From NCBI GenBank assembly GCA_029783825.1, contig JAREIK010010165.1, positions 1-64,000 of the forward strand: a stretch of DNA of 64,000 nucleotides, written 5' to 3'. This document shows positions 11,109 to 23,559 of the stretch, one piece after another. The translations under genes were made by a program, and so were the position numbers. Source of the DNA: Sapria himalayana (Eukaryota > Streptophyta > Magnoliopsida > Malpighiales > Rafflesiaceae). Position 1 is the stretch's first letter, and each line of letters begins with the position of its first letter. The notes beneath the pieces were generated by a model. It searched no databases and was not told where the DNA came from. It saw only the letters and a list, made by a program, of their open reading frames with translations.

Positions 11109-13595
11109 TAGATAGACTGAAAGAAAGATAGAAATATAGAAAGATAGATAGACAAAAATATAGACAGATAGAAAGAAAGATAGATTGACAAATAGATAGA
11201 TAGAGAGATAGATAGATAGACAAATAGATCGATAGATAGATAGATAGTTAGGTAGATAGATAGATAGGAAAATAGATAGATAGATAGATAGAAGATAGAC
11301 AAATAGATAGGCATATAGATATACAAATAAATAGATAGATAGACAATTATATAGATAGATAATAGATATACAGAGATAGATAGATAGATATACTAATAGA
11401 TAAAGACACATATAGATAATCAAATAGATAGAGACAGACATAGATAGATGAATAGATATATAGATAGATAGATAAATAGATAGACTGATATATAGACAAA
11501 TATATAAACAGGTAGATAGACAAATAGATAGAAATATAGAATGACAGACAGATTGATAGACATATAGATTGATAGACAGACAAAATAAATTGATAGACAG
11601 ATATATAGATATATAGGTAGATTCATAAATAGACAGATAGAAAAATAGTTAGATAGATAGATTTGACAGATAAACGGAAAGACTGATAGATAGAAAGACA
11701 AATAGAGTTAAAGAATAATAGATAAATAATTAGATAGATAGGCATACAAATAGACAAACAATAAGATAAATTGATAAATGGACAAAAAGATAGACAGATA
11801 ACAAATTGATAGATTTATTGATAGATTTATTGATAGACATATAGATAGATAAATACAAAATATAGATAGATAGATAGATGGCTAAATAGAATGATAGATA
11901 GGTTGATGGAGAGATTTATTTACATAATGATAGGTAGATAGATAGACAGATTTATATAAAGATATAGATATATAGATAGACAAATAGATACAGAGATAGA
12001 GAGATAGATAAATATATAGATAGATAGATACATGTAGTTATTGATAGATTGATAGATTGATAGATAGATAGACAAAAAGATAGACATATAAAAAGAGAGA
12101 TAATAGACAAATAGATAGAAATGTAGATAAAAATATAGATAGATAGATAGATAGGCAAAAAGATTAATAGATAGATCAATAGATAGACAGATAAATAGAT
12201 TAGTTAGACAAATACATAGAAAGCCAGATAGATAGAATGATAGATAGACATATAGATAAATATATAGATAAATCGATAGATAGACAAAAAGATAACAATA
12301 CAGATAGATAGATAGATAGATACAATAGACAGATTGATAGAGTATAGATAGACAGATAGATAAACTGATAGATAGACAAATAGATATGCAAATAGATAGA
12401 CAGATAGATAAATAGATAGATAGTTAGATAGATAGATAGATAGATAGAAAGACACAGATAGATGGACAAATAGATAGATATACATATAGACATACATACA
12501 AACATAAAAGACTAATTGATAGATACACAAACTGATTGATAGACATACACACCGATAAATTAACAAACAAATAGAAAGATAGAAAGAAAGATTGATTGAT
12601 AGATAGATTGATTGATAAATAGATTGATTGATTATTAGAAAATATATAGATAGTTAAAAGAATGATTATTAAATAGATTATTAGATAGATACATAGATAG
12701 ATAAATAGATAGACAAATAAATAAATAGATAGATACACTGATAAATAGATGATAGATTGATAGATAGATAGACTAACATATAGATAGATAGATCGATAGA
12801 CAGATATAGATAGACATATAGAAAGACAAAAAGATATACATATAGATAGTTAGATAGGTTGATATATTGATAGATAGATAGATTATTAGACAAATACTTA
12901 GATAAATAGATAGAAAGATAGATAACCATAAATGAACAGATAGATAGAGAGAAATTGATATATTGACAGATAGAAAGATAGATTAATAGAAATATAAAAA
13001 TAGATTGATAAATAGACATTTTGATAGATAAAAAGAAAATAGATAGACAGAATGATAGATAGATAGATAGATAAACATAGATAGGTAGATAGATATAAAA
13101 AAAGAATGACTTATATACAGATAGATAGTGAGACAGATAGATAGGCAGATAGATAGACAGATATACAGATAGATAGAGAGATAGATAGAGATATAGATTA
13201 ATGATAGATAGAAAGATCAATAGATTGATTGATAGAAAGATTGATATACATAGATAGACAAATAGATAGACTGATAATAAATAAACACATAAATAGATAA
13301 ATAAATAGAGAGATAGATAGATATACAATTAGACAGATAGAAAAATAGACAGACAGATTGATTAACAGACATACAGACAAATAAATAGATAAATAGATAA
13401 AAACTATAAAGAATAATGAAAGATAGTCAGAAAAATAGTCAAATTGATAGCAAGATAGATAGATAAAAATATTGATAGATAGATAGATACATAGATTGAA
13501 GGATTCATTGAAATATTGATAGATAGATTGGTAGAAAAATTGATATAAATATAGATATATAGATTGAAAGATAGATAGAATATATATAGATAGAT

Positions 13596-13654
<59 letters not shown>

Positions 13655-14705
13655 AGGTTACAAGACAGATAGATAGACAAATAGATAAACTGATACATAG
13701 ACACTTAGATACAAATATATATATATATATATATAATAATAGATAGATAGATAGATATTAAATAGAATGAAAAACAATAAATAGATCTATAGATAGATAG
13801 ATAAATAGACATATAGACAAATAGATAGACAGATAGATAGAAAAAATATAGATAGATAGATACACAAAAGATAGATCGATAGATAAATATGATATAGATA
13901 GATAGATTGATTGATTGATTAAAGATATATAGATAGACATATGATAGACAGATAGATAAATAGATATATATATATAGAAAGATTGATTGATATATAGATA
14001 GATAGATAGACAGATAGATAGGTAGGTTGATAGATAGATAGATAGACAAATAGATAGATAGATAGATTAAATAGATAGATATATAGATAGATAGATAATT
14101 AGATAGACATATAGATAGACAGATATATAGACATATAGATAGATGGATACATAGATATAGATTGATAGACAGATAGATTTATAGAAATAAACAGGTAGAA
14201 TGAAAGATAGAAATATAGAAAAAATAGATATATAAAGAGTTTGATAGACAGATAGATAGATAGATAGATAGACAAATAGATAGATAGATATAAAGACTGA
14301 CAAATAGACAGACAGACATATAGATAGTTTCATAGATAGAAATACAGATAGATTGATAGACAAATAGATTGAAAGAAAGATAGTTAGATATACAAATTGA
14401 TAGGCAGATTGATAGATTAATTAATAGACAAAAATATAGTAAAATATATGATAGATTGATAGATGGATAGATAGATAGAAACATAGATATATTGATATAA
14501 ATATAGATAGATAGATAGATAAATATATAGTTAAATAGATTGATAAATTGATAGATAGATATAAAAATAGATAGATAGACATATAGATAGGCAAATATAT
14601 AGATAGACAGACAGACAGATAGATAGATAGATAGACAATTTGATAGATAGATAAATAGATAGAAATATAGATAGATAGATAGATAGACAGAAAGATAGAT
14701 AGATT
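11109..14705. repeat. GATA/GACA tetranucleotide array, 3.6 kb
   Basis: Imperfect GATA repeat on the plus strand with frequent GACA, AATA and GATT variants. A pure (TA)n block lies at about 13598-13651 and a smaller one near 13717-13735. Minus-strand open frames of up to 215 codons in this stretch are cyclic Tyr-Leu-Ser-Ile readings of the repeat and are not genes. The left border is the CACTA-like end at 11108. The right border is a truncated gypsy element at 14706. Confidence 0.95.
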
Positions 14706-17700
14706 AGATTATGAGTTAGAAATCTCAGGGATTCTACTCATAGCAAACCTTAGAATCATGGACATGTCGGATTTTGATGTAATTCTTTGCATTGACTGAT
14801 TAATAGCACATCTAGTCGTTATTGATTGTGATCATAGAAGAATTATTATCCACGCACTAGACGATATATATGTTGTATTTCAAGACCATATGCTTGATGC
14901 ATTGCACCAGACTATATATTATTCTAAATGGCACGAACAACTTTTGGGTTGGCTGACATGTCTCACCCTAGAATAAGCGGGGATATTGAATATGGATCTT
15001 TCTCGGATAGTTTGTGAATATGAGATGTTTTTCTTAATGAATTACTAGGATTACCCCACCACAGGATTACCAACACACTAGGATTACCCCCACATAGGAT
15101 GACATCGATTGTATTACAAGAACTAAAGTTCCAGATACAATATTCGTTTGACAAGGGTTTCATTAAACTCAGCACTTAACCTTGTGGTGCTCTGCTTTTA
15201 TTTGTAAAGAAGGAAATAAACCCATTCGACTATGCATTGATTATTGACAGTTGAATCAAGTTACGATAAATAATCAATATTCATTACTAAGGATTGATGA
15301 TTTATTGACCAATTAAAAGGGGCACATGTTTTTTCCAAAATAGATCTTCGTACTGGATATCACCAATTGTGAGTTAGAGATGCTGACATCCTATGACAGT
15401 ATTTAGAACATGGTATAAGAATTTTGAGTTTACAGAAATGCCTTTTGGATTAACAAATGTGCCAAACATTCATGGATCTTATGCATATATTTCAGCCATA
15501 TTTAGATTATTTTGTTGTTGTTGTTGTGGATGACATTTTTATCTATTCTTAGTCCGAATGAGAGTATGAGGGTCATTTACATATTGTTCTCCAAACTTTG
15601 AGAGAATATAAGTTGTATGGTATGTTTGGTAAATGTGACTTTTGGTTGATAGAAGTAAAATTTTTGGGACATGTAGTATCAGCTACTGTTATCTTAGTGG
15701 ACTCTGAAAAAGTCAAGGCAGTCATGAGTAGGGAGAGGACAAAGTCAGTTTTTGAAATACGTAGTTTCTTGGGATTGGCTGGGTATTAGAGAAGATTTAT
15801 TGAGTATTTTTCCCGTTAGCTGCTGTTATTACTAGATTGTCCAGAAGGAAGTTAAGTATGAGTGTACTAATTCATGTGAAATGGTATTTCATTAATAGAA
15901 AAGGAGACTTATGGTTCTATTTTGATAGTTACAGATAGGAGACATAAATATACATTATATTGTGATGCCTCGAAAGATGGATTGAAATGTATTATGATGC
16001 AAAATAGGGAGAGTTGTAGCTTATGGTTCAAGGCAGTTAAAGAATCATGAGAGGAATTACCCAACACATGATATATGTTGGTGGCTATAGTCCTTGCTTT
16101 AAAAATATAGTGCCACTATTTGTATGGGGAGTAATTTGAGGTATATTCAAACTATAAAAGTCTGAAATATATCTTTACACAATGAGACCTTAACATGAGG
16201 TAGCATCGATGGATGGAGTATCTAGAAGATTATGATTTTACTTTGAATTATCATCCAGGTAAGGCAAATGTGGTGACTGATGCACTTAGTTAGAAATCAT
16301 GAGGTGCGCTAGCTAATATTATTTTGTAGGAATGAGATATGCTTGAAACTGTGGATGATTCAGCTTACAATATAACAGTTAAAGTCAGGGTGTTATCAGA
16401 ATATTAGTAACTATACCTTTGCTATTAAATAAGGTGATTTAGATGCAGAAATAAGATATAGAAATATTATCTATAAGAGCTGAGTAGAAACTGATACATG
16501 CGATGAATGTTGGGCTATTCATATGGATGTTAGTCTTCGGTTTAGGGAACAAAATGTGGTTTCCTAGATAGTAGAATTGAGAGAGGAGATTCTTAAAGAA
16601 TTCCACTGTTCTCATTTTACAGTACATCCAGAAGACACACAGATGTATAATGATCTTCGTCGCTAGTATTACTGGAATAGGATGAAGAGACACATTGGGG
16701 ATTTTGTTCGATGATGCCTCATGTTAGCAGATAAAGGCTGAGCATTTGATGACAGTAGGATTACTCCAGCCTTTGGATGTAGTAGAGTGGAAAGGAAAGC
16801 ATATCACGTTGGATTTTGTGAGTAACTTGCCACATACATCACGAAAACATGATGCTATGTGGGTGATTGTTGACTGGCTTACAAAGTCTGCACATTTTCT
16901 GGCAATGTGAATGATCTTCACATGTGAGGAATTGTGCAGGTTATACATACAAGAAATTATCCAATTACATGGAGTGTCAGTATCTATTGTATCGGATAGA
17001 GATCCCAGTTTTACGTCTCATTTTTGGAAGAATTTCCAGAAAGCAATTGGAACATAGTTGATAATGAGCACAGCTTTTCATCCAAAAACCAAAGGTCAGT
17101 CAGAAAGAACCATACAAGTTTTTGAAGATATGCTACAAGCATATTGTCAAGATTTCAAGGGTAGCTGGGAAGAATGTCTGTCTTTGGTCGAGTTTGCTTA
17201 TAATAATAGTTATCAGTCAAGTATCCAAATAGCACCATATGAAGCATTGTATGGAAGGCTATGTCGATCTCCAGTTTGTTGGGGTGAGGTGGGAGACTGA
17301 TCCATCACGAGTCTAGATGTGATTAGAGATACCTCAGAGAAAGTAGATTTGATACTACAACATGTTCTTATAGCTCAAAGTTGATAGAAAAGTTATGCTG
17401 ATAGACAAAGATGACCTCTAGAATTTATGGTGGGAGATCATATTTTCTTGAAAGTGATGCCGAAAAGAGAGTAATCAGATTTGGCTAGCATGAAAGTTAT
17501 CGCCAAGATATATTGGACCTTTCGAAATACTCAAGAAGGTGGGTTTGGTTGCTTATCGATTGGCATTACCGCCATAATTATCTGGTGTCCATGAGATATT
17601 TTATGTCTCTATGCTTATGAAATATATTTCAGGTCCACCTAATGTAATGGATTGGGGCGAACTCATTATTGATACAGATGGAACGTAAAAAATGCAAGTG

Positions 17701-17934
17701 CGTATCATTGATAGGGACCAAGTTTTGCAACGCAAGATGGTGACACTAGTAAAAGTGATTTGACAGCATCAAGGAATGGAAGAAGCAACATGGGAACGTG
17801 AAGACATGATGCATGTCGCTTATCCTTTTTTATTATGCAAATGAAGGTATGTGTTTTAGTAATTTAATAATTATTTAACTTCAGAATATGTTTATAATTG
17901 TAAGGTTGTATCTGTGAGAATTTCGGAATGAAAT
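14706..17934 (+). pseudogene. Gypsy polyprotein pseudogene (PR-RT-RH-IN-chromodomain)
   Basis: The protease end reads DMSDFDVILCID at about 14770-14805. RT follows from about 15030: LKGAHVFSKIDL and GYHQL lie at 15313-15366, the active-site VDD is at 15526-15534, and SFLGLAGY ends at 15786. RNase H has LYCDASKDGL near 15955-15985 and YHPGKANVVTDALS near 16250-16290. Integrase keeps its first zinc-finger histidines; the second half of the finger is broken by a deletion near 16724. The catalytic triad codons survive as GAT 16812-16814, GAT 16995-16997 and GAA 17103-17105, a D(35)E spacing. The chromodomain tail reads EEATWERED at about 17780-17806. Many stops correspond to TGG, CGA or CAG codons hit by C-to-T changes. 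No protein can be made. Confidence 0.9.
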
Positions 17935-17935
17935 T

Positions 17936-17952
17936 CATTAAGGAGGAGAGAA
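17936..17952 (+). promoter_or_regulatory. Polypurine tract of the gypsy element
   Basis: A purine-rich run (AAGGAGGAGAGAA) lies directly before TGTGAAATCCCG, the expected start of the 3' LTR. Its position after the chromodomain and before TG is what plus-strand priming in LTR retrotransposons requires. Confidence 0.7.
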
Positions 17953-18220
17953 TGTGAAATCCCGAAAAAAAATGAAGAAATAAATAACATGATTTATTTC
18001 TGGAAAAAGGGTAAAATAGTAATTTTGTTATAAAAAAAATTAACTGAAAATTTTAGAACCTTACTGATAAAATGAATTTTGTTATTGAATTCGTCTTGGA
18101 AAATATAGTTACGTTGACAAATTTTCTCAAATTCTAAGGAAGTTTGAATTTTTATTTTTTTAATTATTTAAATAATTATTAGAAAAATAAATCAATATAA
18201 AAAATGAAAATGGAAAATAC

Positions 18221-18254
18221 TACGTCACGACGTCATCATGTGCAGCGCATGCGC
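18221..18254 (+). promoter_or_regulatory. ACGTCA pair and GCGCATGCGC palindrome in the LTR
   Basis: TACGTCACGACGTCATCATG at 18221-18240 holds two CGTCA (TGACG) cores, the motif bound by TGA-type bZIP factors in as-1-like elements. A perfect 10-base palindrome GCGCATGCGC follows at 18245-18254. This is the only GC-rich spot in the LTR and may be a remnant enhancer of the retrotransposon. Function is inferred from motif and position only. Confidence 0.35.
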
Positions 18255-18262
18255 GGTCCATG

Positions 18263-18995
18263 TGTTTGAAAAAAAAATTAAAAAAAAAAAAAATTAAAAA
18301 AAATTAAAAAATTAAAAAAATTAAAAAAATTAAAAAAAATTAAAAAAAATTAAAAAAAATTAAAAAAAAAAAAAAAAATTAAAAAAATTAAAAAAATTAA
18401 AAAAATTAAAAAAATTAAAAAAATTAAAACAATAAAAAAATTAAAAAATTAAAAAATTAAAAAAATTTAATAAATTTAAAAAAATTAAAAAAATTTAATA
18501 AATTTAAAAAATTAAAAAAATTAAAAAAAATTAAAAAATTTAAAAAATTAAAAAAACTAAAAAATTAAAAAAATTAAAAAAAATTAAAAAATTAAAAAAT
18601 TAAAAAAAATTAAAAAATTAAAAAATTAAAAAAAATTAAAAAATAAAAAATTAAAAAAAATTAAAAAAATTTTTAAAAAAAAAAAAAATAAAAAAAATAA
18701 AAAAAATAAAAAAAATAAAAAAAATAAAAATAAAAAATAATAAAATAAAAAAATAAAAAAAAAAAAAAAAAAAAAATAAAAAAATAAAAAATAAAAAATA
18801 ATAAAATATAAAATAATAAAATAATAAAAAATAAAAATAATAAAATAATAAAATAATAAAATAATAAAATAATAAAATAATAAAATAATAAAATAATAAA
18901 ATAATAAAATAATAAAATAATAAAATAATAAAATAATAAAATAATAAAAATAAAAAAAGTAAATAAAAAAAAATTATTATTATAAAAATTTAAAA
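18263..18995 (+). repeat. Low-complexity A-rich ladder: (TTAAAAA)n then (TAATAAAA)n
   Basis: From about 18263 to 18670 the sequence is a run of TTAAAAA-type units of 6 to 9 bases. From about 18670 to 18815 it becomes AAAAAATA units. From about 18815 to 18955 it is a very regular ATAATAAA ladder. The plus strand has virtually no G or C. Confidence 0.95.
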
Positions 18996-19689
18996 AAATG
19001 ACGTGAATCCAGAAAATGGTTGATGAGATCTTTAGTTTAACATCTAATTTATAAAGTTTCCATGAAATTTTCTGAAAGGTAGTGGTTTTCTCTTATCAGA
19101 ATTTCTTTCTATTTAAAGGCCATAAATGATCATATTTTATATTTCAATTTGAATTGTTAGAAATGTCATTGGAAATGGTTAATTGATAAAAAATTTATGA
19201 GTTTTATTTAATAAAATTTAGTGCAGGTTAATTGGGTTTGGATTGTTATAGCTGTGTCTTAAACCTCATTTAATCGTAAATGATATACTTTCATATCATA
19301 TGCACGGAACATTTCATATACATGAGTGGGTGCATGATATATAATATATATATATATATACATATAAAGGTGTATGAAATGTATTTGGAGAACTCGAATT
19401 AGGATAACGTCCAAATTGAGTTGCATAGTATATTTTTCTTGAGCATGACTATTATAAATTTGTGAACTCGAATTGGGACATCCTCCAGGCTGAGTTTCAT
19501 GGTGTTTTTAGAAAATATCCAAGGAAAAAAAATATTTTGTCGGAGAAATGTCCAATATAATTTTCGAAGGAGGTCCATATTTCTCAGAGTAAATCCAAGA
19601 AATTCATATTTTATTCAAATAAATGTCCAATATATTTTTCGGAGGAGTTTCATATTTTTCGAAATAATTCCAAAAAAAATAAATATTTC

Positions 19690-20400
19690 ATTACTAAAAT
19701 TCACCGAATTACCGATCGATTATTAGTAGCTAATTCGGTGTTTTTTGGTCGGCAAACCAAATAGCAACCAATTACCCACCAAAATATTTGATCACAATTT
19801 TGTTTGTCGTTAATTTTTTTACCAACAAAAAAATCAGTCGGTCGGTAAATTACCGACCATTTATTGACCCTCTACCAACAAATAATTACCGACTATATTC
19901 CGATAATTTTCTGACAAAATATTTAGGTCGGTACATTACTCTCCAAATGGTCTGTAATTAACAATCATTTACAAACCATTCACCGAAAAATAATTACCAA
20001 CTCAATTCCAACTATTTTCCGACCAACAACAGTTAGTCAGTAATGGTCTCCAAATGGTCGGTAATTACCAACCAACTAAAGACCATTTACTGACAAATAA
20101 AATCCGACTATATTCTGACTATTTTCCGACCAAAAGCATTAGGTAGGTAAATTGTCTCAAATGGTTAGTAATTACTGACAATTTACAAATAATTTATCAA
20201 CAAATAATTTTCGACTATATTTCAACCATTTCCCACCAAAAGATTAGGTCAGTAAATGGTCACAAAATGGTCGATAATAACCAAAAAAAATGCATCCAAA
20301 AACCGATCAAAATATTTTATAATCATTAGTCGGTAATTGATCTCCAAAAGTATTACCGACCATTTGGTGACCTTTTACCGACCATCGATAATACAACAAA
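19690..20400 (+). mobile_element. CACTA-like terminus with about 108-bp ACCGAC-type subterminal repeats (element D)
   Basis: The stretch begins CATTACTAAAATTCACCGAA, a degenerate CACTA-type end. Four imperfect units then follow, starting near 19923, 20032, 20140 and 20244, with a period of about 108 bases. Each unit is built from GGTCGGTAA, TTACCGACCATTT and GACTATATTCCGACTATTTTCC motifs on both strands. The motif family differs from the TAGCTAGGGA repeats of elements A, B and C. It may be the 3' end belonging to the minus-strand transposase genes at 20.7-33 kb, or the end of a different nested element. No matching right end with ACCGAC repeats was found. Confidence 0.6.
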
Positions 20401-20690
20401 AAAATCCAATTAACTTCTAGTTTTGATGCAGTTGCTACATAAACATATACAGATAATACAACAAAAAAATCCAATTAACTCTAGGAAACAACTATATATA
20501 CTGCATTATATATATATATAATACATCAAGAGATAATAAAAAAATGAAATTCAAAATCAAGGTTTAATACATTGAAAAAAAATGTGTAATAGACTGAATC
20601 ATCCAACCTAGTTTCATAATCATTATACTACGATGCATTTGGTCCACACGGTGAGGTGTCGGGTATTGAGGTAAAGCTGTCTACTACTGC
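20400..20690. other. AT-rich spacer with a direct duplication
   Basis: AATACAACAAAAAAATCCAA occurs at about 20391 and again at about 20456, each followed by TTAACTCTAG-like sequence. No gene is seen in this short stretch. Confidence 0.6.
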
Positions 20691-21810
20691 TAGTCCTGAT
20701 GTAGTTGTTGCAGGTGTTACTATAGGTTATGGAGTAGATGCTGTAGCTAGAGCATTATGCCGAAAAATCTGTAGTAGATCATTAGGGTTGAACTGTAGTC
20801 CTCTTTCCTGAAACTTATTTTTAAGCCAGTCAAAAAACATATGCAACTCATCCATATCATCCTCATAGTCGATCATTTGTCGCTCTATATCAACCAACTG
20901 ATATTGTATTGCATTTCGTATCATGTCCTAAAATTCCTCCATCATCGAGAACAGATTCTAAATTTGTCCTGAAAATTCTGCTTCATAATCCGATCATCTA
21001 TGCGGGTAGAATGATGATGTCGACGAACCACACCATAGATGAGCATCTTCTCCTTGCCAGCAATAGTCCACATATCAAATCTGATACGTATCAACTAGTA
21101 TAGCTGAGTGAATGAGTACTACCCATTGCACCATCAGATAAACCTGAAGTGACTTGTAATAGTCTGAGGTCGCAGTAGCTAACATTTCTTCATATCTTGC
21201 CTAATAAAAATGTACGAAAAGATTTTTAATTTATATTCAAACAAAAAAAAGAAAAGTTAATTTTTTTTAATGAAACTTATATTTGCTACACAAGATCTCT
21301 GATCCACGAAAGTCTGATTATCATGAGCCTTCGTCTGCATGTATCTGAATAAGCGAGGAGCATTGGGCTTTTTACCCTCCTTGTGTGTCTATAATTACAT
21401 ACAATACATATGTTAATTCAATTGAAAAAACAAATTATTATGAGAAATGAAATTTAGGCATAATTGAACACATTTCACAAAGTAATAAACATAAAAAGTA
21501 TAAAGTAGAAATAATACTAATATTCGTTCGTGCCTATGAATAGAGCGAGATCCACAAGTGTGTGAAGACATGCCACTACTCTCCCTAGCCCGCTCTGAGC
21601 GATGATTGCCACTCTGTTTATCACACATCTTCCTATAATCCGGATGATCCCAACTGCTCCGCCACTCCTTGAAAATATGATCACGACACTCAAATCTTTT
21701 TCCTTCTTCTTCGGCCATTTATCTTGATCTTGTACACTGTCTTTATATCGACTGACAGGATGTTTGTAGAACACACTTTGACCGCCTCCTTTGATTGTGT
21801 CCGCCTGTAA
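20690..21810 (-). pseudogene. Transposase_24-type CACTA protein pseudogene (copy 1)
   Basis: The 5' part (about 21808-21525) opens after an AG acceptor at 21809 and reads FYKHPVSRYKDSVQDQ. After a frameshift it gives KEWRSSWDHPDYRKMCDKQ and the family hallmark SSHTCGSRSIHRHERI. The 3' part reads WTIAGKEKMLIYGVV (about 21060-21016), then IRNAIQYQLVDIERQMIDYE with a downstream coiled-coil-like stretch ending near 20727. This order matches the plant En/Spm second protein (Transposase_24 family), thought to bind subterminal repeats. Between the parts, 21110-21410 holds AT-rich intron-like sequence. Frame changes and stops make it non-functional. It lies directly downstream of the 1 kb tandem array when read on the minus strand. 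Confidence 0.75.
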
Positions 21811-22421
21811 AATTTTTTAATTAAATAATTTAATATTTGTATATCAATTGAATAAAAATTTAAACTATAAATAATTTTATAATAAACAAGAATAAATCAT
21901 TTAATATCTTATTCAAATTCAATATTTACATAATTGAAACAAAAAAAAATAATTTAATATGTTACTTTTATTCATCTTATTCATCAATGTATCTACTGAT
22001 AGTGCATAAATTATAATATATCCATTTATTGACATTGTTTTCTCACACCCTCTGCTCCTCTAATCATCATTTTTTTATTGCGACAAAACTATTTGAGTTA
22101 TGACACATAATGTCTAGTGAAAAACCTCAACACTTATAAAAGCTTTGTATGAGAACAATGCGGTATCATATCAGTAAAAAATTTTAAACCACTCACTCAA
22201 ATTAAAAAAAAGTTAGGTTTTTATACCTAATAATCCTGTAAGAATATATGTAAATATATACTAGTATTTCACCTCGACATATATTACTGAAGTATATGTA
22301 CATAAAAATAACTGCATTTTATGTACATATAAACTGAGTACAAATATACTCAGTATATAAGTACATAAAATACTGCAGTAGTATATGTACATATATACTG
22401 ACTTTTTTAGTATGTATATAC

Positions 22422-22831
22422 CTCATTTGGTGTTGTTGCTGTTGCACCCACTGCCGCTCCTGCCGCTGCTACCATTGTTGCTATCACTGCCAATACCACT
22501 GCTACTGTCATCTATGCAGCACTACCTTTGTTGTCGACGTCGCCGCCGCTGCTACCTTCGCACTGGCACCTCTACTGTTGCTTCCGGTGATGCCGCTGCT
22601 TCCGGTGCAACTGCTACTGCCGTGACTGTCGTAGCTGCTTCCGGTGCAGCTGTTGCTACCGCCACTTCCACCACTGCTACCATTTCCACCACTTCTGATG
22701 GCACCGCTCCTGCCATGCCAGTACTATAACCATGGCTACCCCTACTGCTGCCACCACCACCACCACTACTGTAGTTGCCACTTCTACTATCGCCGCTATC
22801 GTCGCCGCTGCCACTTTCATTGATACTGCTA
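22422..22831 (-). other. GC-rich exon-like block, unit 1
   Basis: About 410 bases. One minus frame is rich in Gly and Ser (SGGNGSSGGSGGSNS) and another in Ala/Thr/Val. The block is framed by CTAATATCAG before it and AG-GTATATACAT after it. It is the longest and most diverged block. Both strands are open because the block is built from GCN/ACN-type triplets, so the coding strand is a guess from the splice-like borders and the neighbouring genes. Confidence 0.45.
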
Positions 22832-23559
22832 CTGATATTAGATTTTTACAGACCTATAATAGGTTAAAAATCTACCCAAAAAATTTGAAGACACACAAAC
22901 ATGTTCACAGATATATAAAAACAATTATTATAGATATGAACAAACACAAATTAAAGTTGATTGTCATACAGCTTAAACTAAAATTTAATTAAATAGTTTA
23001 ATATTTTTATATTAAATTTAATAAATAAAAACTATAAAAGAAAATTTTAAATTAAAAAAAAAATTCATTTAATAACTTATTCTAATACAATATTTTAAAT
23101 AACTAAAAAAATTATATTACATCTTAGTTATCAATGTATCTACCGATTGTGCAAAAAGTATAATCTATTAATGCATTGATGTTGCTTTCTCTCCCTCTGC
23201 TCCTCAGATTACCAACTTTCCACTACAAAAATGTTGTCCGAGTCATGGTGCTTCATGTCTATTGAAAAATCTCTTCACTTGTACCAGCTTCATATGGAAA
23301 CAATGCGGTACCACATCTGTAAGAAATTTAAACCACTAAATAATATCAAAATAAATTAAAAAAAACTATGTTTTGATAAATACATATTACTCGCAGCAAA
23401 AAATATTCATATATACCATCATTTAACTCGTACAGATATTACTATAGTATGTGTGCATATAAATTATTATTATGAGTGCATAGATACTCAGTATATATGT
23501 ACATAAAATAATGCAGAATTATATGCACGTATATATTGACAATATACGTACATATATAC

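Larger units (their letters stand above)
14706..19690 (+). mobile_element. Ty3/gypsy chromovirus remnant (Tekay/Del-like), 3' half with LTR
   Basis: In order the plus strand carries the end of protease, then reverse transcriptase, RNase H, integrase, a chromodomain, a polypurine tract and the start of an LTR. The gag gene, the 5' LTR and the start of protease are missing; the element is cut off at the GATA array. The presence of a C-terminal chromodomain after integrase places it among plant chromoviruses, and the wording of the domains is closest to the Tekay/Del group. The right limit is set where the CACTA-like sequence begins near 19690 and is approximate. Confidence 0.85.
17953..19690 (+). 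repeat. 3' LTR of the gypsy element, swollen by A/T-rich expansion
   Basis: The LTR begins TGTGAAATCCCG after the polypurine tract. It contains the ACGTCA-rich block at 18221-18240, a long A-rich ladder (18263-18995), then ordinary sequence. Two near-duplicates of GAACTCGAATTRGGA lie at about 19391 and 19465, and there are further short duplications at 19510-19680. The 3' end of the LTR is not recognised and may be cut by the CACTA-like insertion at 19690. No second LTR is present for comparison. Confidence 0.55.

Noticed and set aside
11109..14705. Minus-strand open frames up to 215 codons
   Set aside because: Same effect of the GATA repeat read on the other strand.
14963..15175. Minus-strand 70-codon frame
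   Set aside because: It lies opposite the protease-RT linker of the gypsy polyprotein, which is the better-supported reading on the plus strand.
22385..22992. Plus-strand Leu/Pro- and Ala/Thr-rich frames
   Set aside because: Readings of GCT/ACT triplets in a repeated block. The splice-like borders and neighbouring genes point to the minus strand, and even that is uncertain.
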